A program made the position numbers and the translations under genes. From contig JASHPP010000459.1 of the NCBI GenBank assembly GCA_030038035.1, positions 1-7,367 on the forward strand: DNA of 7,367 bases, given 5' to 3'. Positions within the stretch are counted from its first letter, which is position 1. Every line of letters starts with the position of its first letter. Positions 1-5,827 of this stretch are shown here, piece after piece. Origin of the DNA: Trebonia sp. (GTDB taxonomy: Bacteria; Actinomycetota; Actinomycetes; Streptosporangiales; Streptosporangiaceae). The notes beneath the pieces were generated by a model. That model searched no databases. It was not told where the DNA came from and saw only the letters and a list, made by a program, of their open reading frames with translations.

Positions 1-621
1 GCGCCGGGCTGGGAGGTGGCACGGGCGGAGCTGGCCGCCGAGCTGACCGTCCGGCTCGCCGCCGCGGCGGGCGCGACGGTTACCGCTCCCCGTTATCCAG
101 AACGATCCCTGCCTTCTCCCAAGCGCAGCCTTCCCGTGGCCGCGGCGATCGCCTTCGCCGGGCCGGATGCGGTACGGTTTTCGCTGGCCAGGGCCGCGCC
201 AGGGCGGCCGGTGCGGATCGAGGCGGCGGAAATAGCGCGGCACGTGCCTGGTAACCCCGCCTATGCTGTGAGGTACGCGCACGCCCGCGCCGCGTCCGGG
301 GTGCGCTGGGCAGCCAGCACCGGGTCAACGGCGGCGGTCCCGCGGCGCCCGCCCGCTGACCCGGGGGAGCTGGCGCTGCTCGACGCGCTGTCCTGGCTTC
401 CCGAACGGGTCGCCGTGGCCGCGCGCCGTGGCCGGCCCGACGAGTTCGCCCGGTACCTTGAGGAGCTGGCCAGCGTCACGATCGCCACCTTGACTTCCGC
501 CGCGGAACCGGGAGGCGCCCGTGCTCCCGGAAGTGACAGACTGGCCCTGGCCAGCGCGGCGCAGGCTGCCCTGGCCGCCGGACTCGGGCTGCTCGGGGTC
601 AGCGCGCCTGACCGCCTGTGA
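1..621 (+). CDS. nrtL: ArgS-related anticodon-binding (DALR domain) protein, 5'-partial
   Basis: The frame is open from base 1 to the TGA at 619-621 (206 residues visible). The GTG at 16 has GGGAG touching it with no spacing, so it is an unlikely start and the gene probably begins upstream. From about residue 50 onward it resembles the C-terminal part of arginyl-tRNA synthetase: 'GPDAVRFSLAR', then 'GNPAYAVRYAHARAA' (compare ArgS 'NPVYYVQYAHAR'), a helical DALR-type anticodon-binding region, and the closing 'GLGLLGVSAPDRL' typical of ArgS ends. No KMSKS-like motif precedes the domain, so charging activity is doubtful. From memory, Streptomyces has a catalytically incomplete ArgS relative, NrtL, just upstream of lysA, and the position here fits. 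Some other actinobacteria have a true argS in this place; sequence upstream of the window would decide. Function is unknown: tRNA binding is inferred from the domain only. The stop lies 16 nt before lysA, so the two are probably co-transcribed. Confidence 0.72.
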   Translation, partial: APGWEVARAELAAELTVRLAAAAGATVTAPRYPERSLPSPKRSLPVAAAIAFAGPDAVRFSLARAAPGRPVRIEAAEIARHVPGNPAYAVRYAHARAASGVRWAASTGSTAAVPRRPPADPGELALLDALSWLPERVAVAARRGRPDEFARYLEELASVTIATLTSAAEPGGARAPGSDRLALASAAQAALAAGLGLLGVSAPDRL

Positions 622-637
622 AATCGGAGACTGACTG

Positions 638-2032
638 ATGAGCCGTGTCGCCCACCCCGCCGGGCCGCGTCACGCGGATGTGCTGCCCGCCGACCACCCG
701 CCGGCGCCGCCCGCGGACCTGAACGCGCTGCACCCGGTGGTCTGGCCCCGCGGCGCCGTGCGCCGCGGCGGCGTGCTGACGCTCGCCGGCGCCGACGTCC
801 GCGACCTGGCGGCCGAATTCGGCACGCCGGTGTTCGTGACCGACGAAGAGGACGTGCGCGGCCGCTGCCGGGAGTACGTGGAAGCGCTCGGTTCCGACGC
901 GCGCGTGTACTACGCCGCCAAGGCATTCTGCTCGCGCGCGGTGCTGCGCTGGGTCACAGCAGAGGGCCTCGGCGTGGACGTGTGCACCGGCGGCGAGCTC
1001 GCGGTCGCGCTGTCCGCCGGTGTTGACCCGGCGCTGGTCACCATGCACGGGAACAACAAGGTGCCCGCCGAAATCTCCCAGGCCGTCTCCGCGGGCGTCG
1101 GGCACATCGTCGTCGACTCCTTCGAGGAGATCGCCCGGCTTGCGTACTACGCCGACGCGGCCGGGGCCGCGTGCCGGCCGCGGGTGCTCGTCCGGGCCAC
1201 CACCGGGGTCGAGGCGCACACGCACGAGTTCATGGCCACGGCGCACGATGACCAGAAGTTCGGCTTCTCGCTGGCGTCCGGCGCCGCGGACGAGGCAGTG
1301 CGCCGGGTGCTCGCGCTGCCCGTGCTCGAGTTCGCCGGGCTGCACTCGCACATCGGCTCGCAGATCTTCGACACGGCGGGGTTCGAGGTGGCCGCCCACC
1401 GGGTGATGGAACTGGCCGCGCGGATCCACGCCGAGCACGGGGTGACCATCGCCGATCTCGACCTTGGCGGCGGATTCGGCGTCGCGTACACGCCCGAGGA
1501 CGACCCGCCTGAGGTCAAGTCGCTGGCGCACGCGCTGCGCGCTATCGTCGCCGCGCAGTGCGCGGCGTTCGGCCTGCCGGTGCCGCGGCTGACCGTCGAG
1601 CCTGGCCGGTCGATCATCGGGCCGTCGACGGTGACGCTGTACGAGGTCGGCACGATCAAGGACGTGGACGGGATCAGGACCTACGTCAGCGTGGACGGCG
1701 GGATGAGCGACAACATCCGCACCGCGCTGTACGACGCGTCCTACACATGCGTGCTCGCGTCCCGGTCGTCGGACGCGCCGCCGATGCTGTCGCGGGTCGT
1801 GGGGCGGCACTGCGAAAGCGGGGACATCGTGGTCAGGCACTGCTACCTGCCCGCGGACCTGGCGCCAGGGGACCTGCTCGCCGTGGCCGCCACCGGCGCG
1901 TACTGCCGCTCGCTTGCCTCGAACTACAACCACCTGCCGCGGCCCGGCGTGGTGGCCGTGCGAGACGGCTCGGCCCGTGCGATCGTGCGGGGCGAGACCC
2001 TGGACGACCTGCTCTCCCTGGACGTCGGATGA
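638..2032 (+). CDS. lysA: diaminopimelate decarboxylase
   Basis: A 464-residue PLP enzyme of fold type III (alanine racemase-like barrel plus C-terminal beta domain). It decarboxylates meso-diaminopimelate to L-lysine in the cytoplasm, the last step of the DAP pathway. Visible landmarks are the PLP lysine K95 in 'YYAAKAF', 'HSHIGSQ' at 236-242, the phosphate-binding 'GGGFG' at 277-281, 'EPGRS' at 321-325, 'DGGMSDN' at 353-359, the active-site cysteine C392 in 'CESGD' (supplied across the dimer in known structures), and '[11 protein letters not shown]' at 421-431. The ATG start is supported by GGAGA at 626-630, 7 nt upstream, and by an N-terminus '[16 protein letters not shown]' that I recall as conserved in actinomycete LysA. 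The length is normal and no key residue is missing. The TGA overlaps the hom ATG. Placement next to threonine genes links both branches that leave aspartate semialdehyde. Confidence 0.97.
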   Translation: MSRVAHPAGPRHADVLPADHPPAPPADLNALHPVVWPRGAVRRGGVLTLAGADVRDLAAEFGTPVFVTDEEDVRGRCREYVEALGSDARVYYAAKAFCSRAVLRWVTAEGLGVDVCTGGELAVALSAGVDPALVTMHGNNKVPAEISQAVSAGVGHIVVDSFEEIARLAYYADAAGAACRPRVLVRATTGVEAHTHEFMATAHDDQKFGFSLASGAADEAVRRVLALPVLEFAGLHSHIGSQIFDTAGFEVAAHRVMELAARIHAEHGVTIADLDLGGGFGVAYTPEDDPPEVKSLAHALRAIVAAQCAAFGLPVPRLTVEPGRSIIGPSTVTLYEVGTIKDVDGIRTYVSVDGGMSDNIRTALYDASYTCVLASRSSDAPPMLSRVVGRHCESGDIVVRHCYLPADLAPGDLLAVAATGAYCRSLASNYNHLPRPGVVAVRDGSARAIVRGETLDDLLSLDVG

Positions 2033-3339
2033 GCGCGCCCGCTGGCAACCGGCCGGTGCTGCGGGTCGCGCTGCTCGGCTGCGGGGTGGTCGGCTCCCAG
2101 GTGGCGCGGCTGCTCGCGGAGCAGTCCGCTGACCTCACCGTGCGGGCCGGCGCCCGGCTGGAGCTGGCCGGGATCGCGGTGCGCCGGCTCTCCCATCCCC
2201 GGCCGGGCATCAACCCGTCGCTGCTGACGGCCGACGCGATGACGCTGGCCACGCGGCCGGACGTCGACATCGTGGTGGAGGTGATCGGCGGCATCGAGCC
2301 CGCCAGGTCGCTGCTGCTCGCCGCGATGAAGACGGGCAAGTCGGTGGTGACCGCCAACAAGGCGCTGCTCGCCGAGCAAGGCGAGGAGATCCACGCGGCC
2401 TCCCGCGCCTGCGGCGCCGACCTGTACTACGAGGCCTCCGTCGCCGGGGCGATCCCGCTGCTGCGGCCGCTGCGCGAATCGCTGGCGGGCGACACGGTGC
2501 ACCGGGTGCTCGGCATCGTCAACGGGACGACCAACTTCATCCTGGACCGGATGGACACCTCAGGCGCCGACTTCGCCGAATCGCTTGAGGAGGCGCAGGC
2601 GCTTGGGTACGCCGAGCCCGACCCGACCGCCGACGTCGAGGGGTTCGACGCGGCGGCGAAGGCGGCCATCCTGGCCGGGCTGGCCTTCCACACCAGGGTC
2701 ACCGCGGCGGACGTGCACCGCGAGGGCATCACCGAGGTGACCGCCGCGGACATCGCCTCCGCCCGCGTGCTCGGGCGGACCGTCAAGCTGCTGGCGATCT
2801 GCGAGCGGTTCGATGGCGGCGTGGCGGTGCGGGTGCACCCGGCGATGATCCCGCGCAGCCACCCGCTCGCCGCCGTCGGCGGCGCCTACAACGCGGTGTT
2901 CGTCGAGGCGCGGTCGGCGGGCAGGCTGATGTTCTACGGCGCCGGGGCCGGCGGCACGCCGACGGCCAGCGCCGTGCTCGGGGATATCGTCGCGGTCGCG
3001 CGGAACCGGCTGGCCGGCACCCGCGGGCCTGAGCTTTCCACCTACGCTGAGCTGCCGGTGCTGCCCATGGGCGATACGCTGACCCGGTACCACGTGTCCC
3101 TGGACGTGGCCGACCGTCCCGGCGTGCTCGCCCCGGTGGCCGAGGCGTTTGCCAGGCACGACGTCTCCATCCAGGCGGTACGGCAGACGAGCCGGGGCGA
3201 CCAGGCGCTGCTCATCATCGTCACGCACGAGGCGCGGGACGCCGCGCTCGCCGCGACGGTGTCCGAGCTGCGGGCGCTGCCCGTGGTCCGGGCGGTGGCG
3301 AGCGTGATGCGGGTGGAAGGGGAGGAAGACCCGTCATGA
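2029..3339 (+). CDS. hom: homoserine dehydrogenase with C-terminal ACT domain
   Basis: A 436-residue NAD(P)H-dependent enzyme that reduces L-aspartate 4-semialdehyde to L-homoserine, the entry to threonine and methionine. The Rossmann motif 'GCGVVG' is at 17-22, followed by '[10 protein letters not shown]' (84-93), 'TANKALLA' (108-115), '[11 protein letters not shown]' (162-172) and the family signature '[18 protein letters not shown]', where D207 and K211 match the catalytic pair described in yeast homoserine dehydrogenase. An ACT domain (about 354-429, '[20 protein letters not shown]') suggests feedback inhibition by threonine, as known for Gram-positive Hom. The start is the ATG in the ATGA overlap with lysA, because the next residues run straight into the nucleotide-binding strand. 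The frame stays open further upstream to about 1558, but that stretch is an out-of-frame reading of lysA. No purine-rich ribosome site lies within 15 nt of the ATG, so translation probably depends on ribosomes finishing lysA. Confidence 0.97.
   Translation: MSAPAGNRPVLRVALLGCGVVGSQVARLLAEQSADLTVRAGARLELAGIAVRRLSHPRPGINPSLLTADAMTLATRPDVDIVVEVIGGIEPARSLLLAAMKTGKSVVTANKALLAEQGEEIHAASRACGADLYYEASVAGAIPLLRPLRESLAGDTVHRVLGIVNGTTNFILDRMDTSGADFAESLEEAQALGYAEPDPTADVEGFDAAAKAAILAGLAFHTRVTAADVHREGITEVTAADIASARVLGRTVKLLAICERFDGGVAVRVHPAMIPRSHPLAAVGGAYNAVFVEARSAGRLMFYGAGAGGTPTASAVLGDIVAVARNRLAGTRGPELSTYAELPVLPMGDTLTRYHVSLDVADRPGVLAPVAEAFARHDVSIQAVRQTSRGDQALLIIVTHEARDAALAATVSELRALPVVRAVASVMRVEGEEDPS
3321..3325 (+). 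promoter_or_regulatory. ribosome binding site of thrC
   Basis: GGAGG inside a longer purine run (3311-3329), 10 nt before the thrC ATG at 3336 and inside the last codons of hom. It supports the ATG that overlaps the hom stop as the thrC start. It contrasts with the hom start, which has no such site. Confidence 0.7.
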
Positions 3340-4484
3340 CTGGACCGCGCGCCGTGGCGGGCACCGGCGCACGCGCGCCGTGGCGCGGAGTCATCGCCGA
3401 ATACCGCGACCGGCTGCCGGTCACGGCGGACATGCCGGTGATCACCCTGCATGAGGGCGGGACGCCGCTGCTGGCCGCCCCGGTGCTTTCCGCACGGACC
3501 GGGTGCGACGTCTACCTCAAGGTCGAGGGGGTCAACCCCACGGGCTCGTTCAAGGACCGCGGCATGACCGTGGCGATCACCGTGGCGGCCGCGGCCGGCG
3601 CGAAGGCGGTGATCTGCGCCTCGACGGGCAACACCAGCGCGAGCGCGGCCGCGTACGCCGCCCGGGCGGGCCTGACCTGCGCGGTCCTCGTCCCCAAGGG
3701 CAAGATCGCGATCGGCAAGCTCGCTCAGGCGCTCGTGCACGGCGCCAGGCTGCTGCAGGTGGACGGGTCGTTCGACGACTGCCTGGAGCTGGCGCGGAAG
3801 CTGGCCGTCGACTACCCGGTGGCGCTCGTCAACTCCGTGAACCCGGACCGGCTGCAGGGACAGAAGACCGCGGCCTTCGAGATCGTGGACGCGCTCGGCG
3901 ACGCGCCCGACGTGCACTGCCTGCCGGTCGGCAACGCGGGCAACATCTCCGCGTACTGGATGGGCTACCGCGAGTACTGCGCCGCCGGGGTCGCGTCGCG
4001 GCGGCCCCGGATGTTCGGCTTCCAGGCCAGCGGCGCGGCGCCGATCGTGGACGGCGCGCCGGTCAGCCATCCGCAGACGATCGCGACCGCGATCCGGATC
4101 GGGAACCCCGCTTCCTGGCACCTGGCCGAGGCCGCCAGGGACGAGTCGGGCGGCCTGATCGACAAGGTCACCGACCGGGAGATCCTGTCCGCCTACCGGA
4201 TCCTGGCCCGCGAGGAGGCCGTGTTCGGCGAGCTCGGCTCGGCGGCGGGCGTGGCCGGGCTGCTCGCCTCGTGCGCAAGCGGCGCGATTCCCGTGGGTTC
4301 GCGGGTGGTGTGCACGGTCACCGGCAACGGGCTCAAGGACCCGGACTGGGCGCTGTCCGGCGCGCCGGCGCCGACCACGGTCGCGGCGGACGCGGGGGCG
4401 GCCGCCGCGGCGCTTGGACTCGGCTTAGTGCGCCGGGGGGCGCGGAGAGCTCCGCGAAGGGTTGCGCGCGATGGCATGGGCTGA
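3336..4484 (+). CDS. thrC: threonine synthase, with an aberrant C-terminal tail
   Basis: A PLP enzyme of fold type II that converts O-phospho-L-homoserine to L-threonine and phosphate, the last step of threonine synthesis. PLP lysine K73 sits in '[11 protein letters not shown]' (67-77). Also present are '[13 protein letters not shown]' (96-108), '[13 protein letters not shown]' (166-178), the PLP phosphate-binding 'VGNAGN' loop (198-203), and '[10 protein letters not shown]' (329-338). The ATG at 3336 overlaps the hom stop and has a strong ribosome site; residues 1-15 are a short extension before the conserved 'WRG' start of the family. Two oddities stand out. Residues 296-303 read 'VFGELGSA' where relatives have 'VFVEPASA'. 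After 'AALGLG' (358-363), where relatives end, the frame runs on for about 19 residues of arginine-rich sequence over the thrB ribosome site and start. One G fewer at 4422-4423 would give Leu-Gly-Leu-Ala-stop at TAG 4426-4428. Confidence 0.95.
   Translation: MTGPRAVAGTGARAPWRGVIAEYRDRLPVTADMPVITLHEGGTPLLAAPVLSARTGCDVYLKVEGVNPTGSFKDRGMTVAITVAAAAGAKAVICASTGNTSASAAAYAARAGLTCAVLVPKGKIAIGKLAQALVHGARLLQVDGSFDDCLELARKLAVDYPVALVNSVNPDRLQGQKTAAFEIVDALGDAPDVHCLPVGNAGNISAYWMGYREYCAAGVASRRPRMFGFQASGAAPIVDGAPVSHPQTIATAIRIGNPASWHLAEAARDESGGLIDKVTDREILSAYRILAREEAVFGELGSAAGVAGLLASCASGAIPVGSRVVCTVTGNGLKDPDWALSGAPAPTTVAADAGAAAAALGLGLVRRGARRAPRRVARDGMG
4456..4461 (+). promoter_or_regulatory. ribosome binding site that selects the thrB ATG
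   Basis: GAAGGG lies 9 nt before the ATG at 4471. It argues for that ATG and against the in-frame TTG at 4462, which directly abuts the motif with no spacing. Family alignment agrees, since the conserved strand '[13 protein letters not shown]' begins a few residues after the ATG. Confidence 0.65.
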
Positions 4485-5397
4485 CCAGGCGGTGCTCGTG
4501 CGGGTGCCGGCGACGAGCGCCAACCTCGGGCCCGGGTTTGACGCGCTCGGGCTCGCGCTGAGCCTGCACGACGAGGTCCAGGCGCGGGTGGTCAAGTCCG
4601 GGCTGTCGATCGAGGTCGCGGGCGAGGGGGCCGCGGACGTCGCGGACGCGGAGGAAAAGCATCTCATGGTGCGGGCGATGCGGGCGGCGTTCGACGAACT
4701 CGGCGGCGGGCAGCCCCCGGGCATCGCGCTGCGCTGCGTGAACCGGATACCACACGGGCGCGGCCTGGGATCCTCGGCGGCCGCGATCGTCGCAGGGATA
4801 CTCGCCGCGCGCGCGCTCGCCGGCGCGACGCTCGGCCCAGGGGAGGCGCTTCCCCTGGCGAACGAGCTTGAGGGACACCCGGACAACGTGGCGCCCTGCC
4901 TGTACGGCGGCCTGACCGTGTCGTGGATAGCCCGCCGCACCGCGCGGGCGGTCCGGCTCGAGCCTGCCGGGCAGGTGACGCCGGTGGTGATCATCGCGCC
5001 GTCGCGGGTCTCCACCGGGGTCGCCCGCGGGCTGCTCCCGAAGGAGGTGCCGCACGCCGACGCGGTGCGCAACGCCGGCCGCGCGGCGCTGCTCGTCGCG
5101 GCGCTCACGCAGCGGCCGGATGCGCTGCTCGACGCAACAGAGGACCGGCTGCACCAGGATTACCGGGCGCCGGCGATGCCCGCCACGCACGACCTGGTCG
5201 GACGCCTGCGCGGGGCGGGGCTGCCTGCCGTGGTATCCGGTGCCGGCCCGTCGGTGCTGGCCCTCCTGACCTCCCGCCAGGGCCTCGACAAGCTGGATTC
5301 AATCGTGAAAGAAACGGGTATTGGATGGCTGATAAGCCCGCTAGACGTCGAGCGACAGGGCGCCAGTGTGGCACCGGGTGTACCGAGCGCCCGGTGA
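4471..5397 (+). CDS. thrB: homoserine kinase (GHMP family)
   Basis: A 308-residue cytoplasmic kinase that phosphorylates L-homoserine with ATP to O-phosphohomoserine, the substrate of the neighbouring threonine synthase. All GHMP-kinase motifs are visible: motif 1 '[19 protein letters not shown]' (12-30), the ATP-binding motif 2 '[12 protein letters not shown]' (94-105), '[13 protein letters not shown]' (131-143, with the acidic residues placed for magnesium), 'STGVAR' (181-186, substrate region) and motif 3 '[12 protein letters not shown]' (255-266). The ATG is chosen over the in-frame TTG nine bases upstream because of the GAAGGG ribosome site. The gene starts inside the thrC 3' end (14-nt overlap), so coupling is likely; if thrC originally ended at 4428 there was once a 42-nt gap. 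The last residues (about 297-308) are poorly conserved tail. A small hairpin covers the stop codon. Confidence 0.97.
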   Translation: MAWADQAVLVRVPATSANLGPGFDALGLALSLHDEVQARVVKSGLSIEVAGEGAADVADAEEKHLMVRAMRAAFDELGGGQPPGIALRCVNRIPHGRGLGSSAAAIVAGILAARALAGATLGPGEALPLANELEGHPDNVAPCLYGGLTVSWIARRTARAVRLEPAGQVTPVVIIAPSRVSTGVARGLLPKEVPHADAVRNAGRAALLVAALTQRPDALLDATEDRLHQDYRAPAMPATHDLVGRLRGAGLPAVVSGAGPSVLALLTSRQGLDKLDSIVKETGIGWLISPLDVERQGASVAPGVPSAR

Positions 5398-5405
5398 TGC
5401 TGGGC
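5389..5405 (+). terminator. small hairpin over the thrB stop codon
   Basis: GCCCGG (5389-5394) pairs with CTGGGC (5400-5405) through six pairs, one a G-U wobble, around a 5-nt loop (TGATG) that contains the thrB TGA. No T-run follows, so it is not a classical intrinsic terminator. It may protect the 3' end of the operon mRNA, pause polymerase, or be chance. Confidence 0.25.
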
Positions 5406-5478
5406 AGTCCTCGCCTGGCCGGTAAACCCTCTTTCCGCGACATGGATGGCTGCGATGGAATGCCGTGGGCGCTGTCGG

Positions 5479-5487
5479 TGTTAGGCT
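5479..5487 (+). promoter_or_regulatory. candidate rho promoter, extended -10 element
   Basis: TGTTAGGCT contains an actinomycete-type -10 hexamer TAGGCT (5482-5487, fits TAnnnT) preceded by the extended element TGN (5479-5481). No good -35 TTGAC is seen 17-18 nt upstream, where the sequence reads near AATGCC, but an extended -10 can compensate. The predicted RNA start is near A5494, about 7 nt downstream, which coincides with the first base pairs of the 5493-5526 stem-loop. Confidence 0.5.
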
Positions 5488-5492
5488 AGGTG

Positions 5493-5526
5493 CAGCATCG
5501 GCTGCCCCAGTGCGGGGCGGGTGCTG
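5493..5526 (+). other. strong stem-loop at the predicted 5' end of rho mRNA
   Basis: The outer stem CAGCAT (5493-5498) pairs with GTGCTG (5521-5526). After a 3-nt bulge CGG (5499-5501) the inner stem CTGCCCC (5502-5508) pairs with GGGGCGG (5514-5520) around loop AGTGC. That makes 13 pairs, two of them G-U. No T-run follows. Its start matches the predicted transcription start, so a 5'-end mRNA-stabilising hairpin or a leader element is the best reading. If the promoter call is wrong, it could instead mark the 3' end of the threonine operon. Confidence 0.5.
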
Positions 5527-5541
5527 GTCATCCACACGTCG

Positions 5542-5569
5542 CCTGGGGGGTAACGTATACCTGCCCGGG
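5542..5569 (+). other. second leader stem-loop with a single bulge
   Basis: CCTGGG (5542-5547) pairs with CCCGGG (5564-5569) using one G-U. After a bulged G5563, GGGTA (5548-5552) pairs with TACCT (5558-5562) using one G-U, around loop ACGTA. Eleven pairs in all. It lies 15 nt downstream of the first stem-loop, so the two may form one structured domain. Function is unknown. Confidence 0.42.
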
Positions 5570-5600
5570 AAGTGGGCTTTCGGCTTCACCGCAGGAGAGT

Positions 5601-5642
5601 ATCTCGTTCCCCTGAGTGCTACCACGTTCACATCTTCACGCC
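5601..5642 (+). promoter_or_regulatory. C-rich, G-poor stretch, candidate Rho utilisation site
   Basis: My count is 17 C to 6 G in 42 nt, with many pyrimidine-C dinucleotides and little predicted pairing, in a genome where G and C are otherwise balanced and abundant. Rho loads on such unstructured C>G RNA. Its place in the leader of rho itself suggests autoregulation. This is inference from composition only. Confidence 0.35.
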
Positions 5643-5648
5643 GGCGGC

Positions 5649-5662
5649 TCCCGGTGACGGGG
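5649..5662 (+). other. short GNRA-tetraloop hairpin
   Basis: TCCCG (5649-5653) pairs with CGGGG (5658-5662) around GTGA, a GNRA tetraloop; the closing outer pair is U-G. It sits immediately after the C-rich stretch. GNRA loops are common in folded regulatory RNAs, but a 5-bp hairpin can occur by chance in G+C-rich DNA. Confidence 0.35.
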
Positions 5663-5679
5663 CGCGGACAGGACAACGC

Positions 5680-5714
5680 GAGGTGCCGAGGTAGATGCCG
5701 AGCGTAGATGCGAG
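5680..5714 (+). repeat. three imperfect tandem copies of a 12-bp motif
   Basis: GAGGTGCCGAG (5680-5690), GTAGATGCCGAG (5691-5702) and, after one extra C, GTAGATGCGAG (5704-5714). Copies two and three differ by one missing C. They lie in the rho leader about 115 nt before the start codon. Slippage or a repeated binding site are both possible. Confidence 0.55.
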
Positions 5715-5810
5715 CGGAATCACGCACAATCAGCGGGTCTCGCGGGCGATGCGAATCGGGTCTGGCGCCACACAACCGGGTCGGGAAGACACCCAGGCGG
5801 CCGAGGATCA

Positions 5811-5827
5811 TAATGGAAGGACCATTA
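5811..5827 (+). promoter_or_regulatory. hairpin presenting the rho Shine-Dalgarno sequence in its loop
   Basis: TAATGG (5811-5816) and CCATTA (5822-5827) are perfect inverted repeats around AAGGA (5817-5821). The loop is the core of the ribosome site GGAAGGA (5815-5821), and the hairpin ends exactly where the GTG start codon of rho begins (5828). An alternative in-frame ATG (5813-5815) is buried in the left arm. The loop fits the A-N-GGA pattern used by CsrA-type regulators, but CsrA is generally absent from actinomycetes, so any partner is unknown. As DNA it is also a 17-bp operator-like palindrome. Confidence 0.6.

Larger units (their letters stand above)
5398..5827 (+). other. 430-nt thrB-rho intergenic region: promoter and structured rho leader
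   Basis: No convincing gene is present on either strand. The open frames here lack spaced ribosome sites, family motifs and typical codon bias. Base composition is visibly less G+C-rich than the flanking genes. The first 80 nt after thrB hold no strong structure apart from the stop-codon hairpin. From about 5479 onward there are a promoter -10, two strong stem-loops, a C-rich stretch, a GNRA hairpin, a triplicated motif and a start-site hairpin, each listed separately. If the promoter is right, the rho mRNA has a leader of about 334 nt. A long leader suits autoregulation by attenuation, which is established for E. coli rho but inferred here. Confidence 0.7.

Noticed and set aside
599..1933. 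Long antisense open frame (444 codons) opposite lysA
   Set aside because: It is the usual mirror frame of a G+C-rich gene; the translation is a low-complexity Arg/His/Gly/Val string with no family resemblance, while the plus strand encodes an intact LysA.
1558..2028. Upstream extension of the hom frame inside lysA
   Set aside because: It translates to arginine-rich shadow sequence; Hom homology begins right at the ATG at 2029, and lysA is clearly coding over this stretch.
3042..4121. Antisense frame opposite hom and thrC
   Set aside because: A high-G+C shadow with no recognisable domain or ribosome site.
3503..4561. Second long plus-strand frame across thrC and thrB
   Set aside because: An out-of-frame reading rich in Arg and Gly with no motifs; the thrC and thrB frames hold all conserved residues.
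5521..5553. GTG-initiated 10-codon leader peptide in the rho leader
   Set aside because: There is no spaced ribosome site, the start lies inside the stable 5493-5526 stem, and the codons show no amino-acid bias of an attenuator.
5551..5561. TAACGT/TATACC as an alternative -10 element
   Set aside because: No matching -35 or TGN extension, and the bases are better explained as the tip of the 5542-5569 stem-loop.
5465..5707. GTG-initiated 80-codon plus-strand frame over the rho promoter region
   Set aside because: It begins upstream of the likely transcription start, lacks a ribosome site, and ends in arginine-rich shadow sequence.
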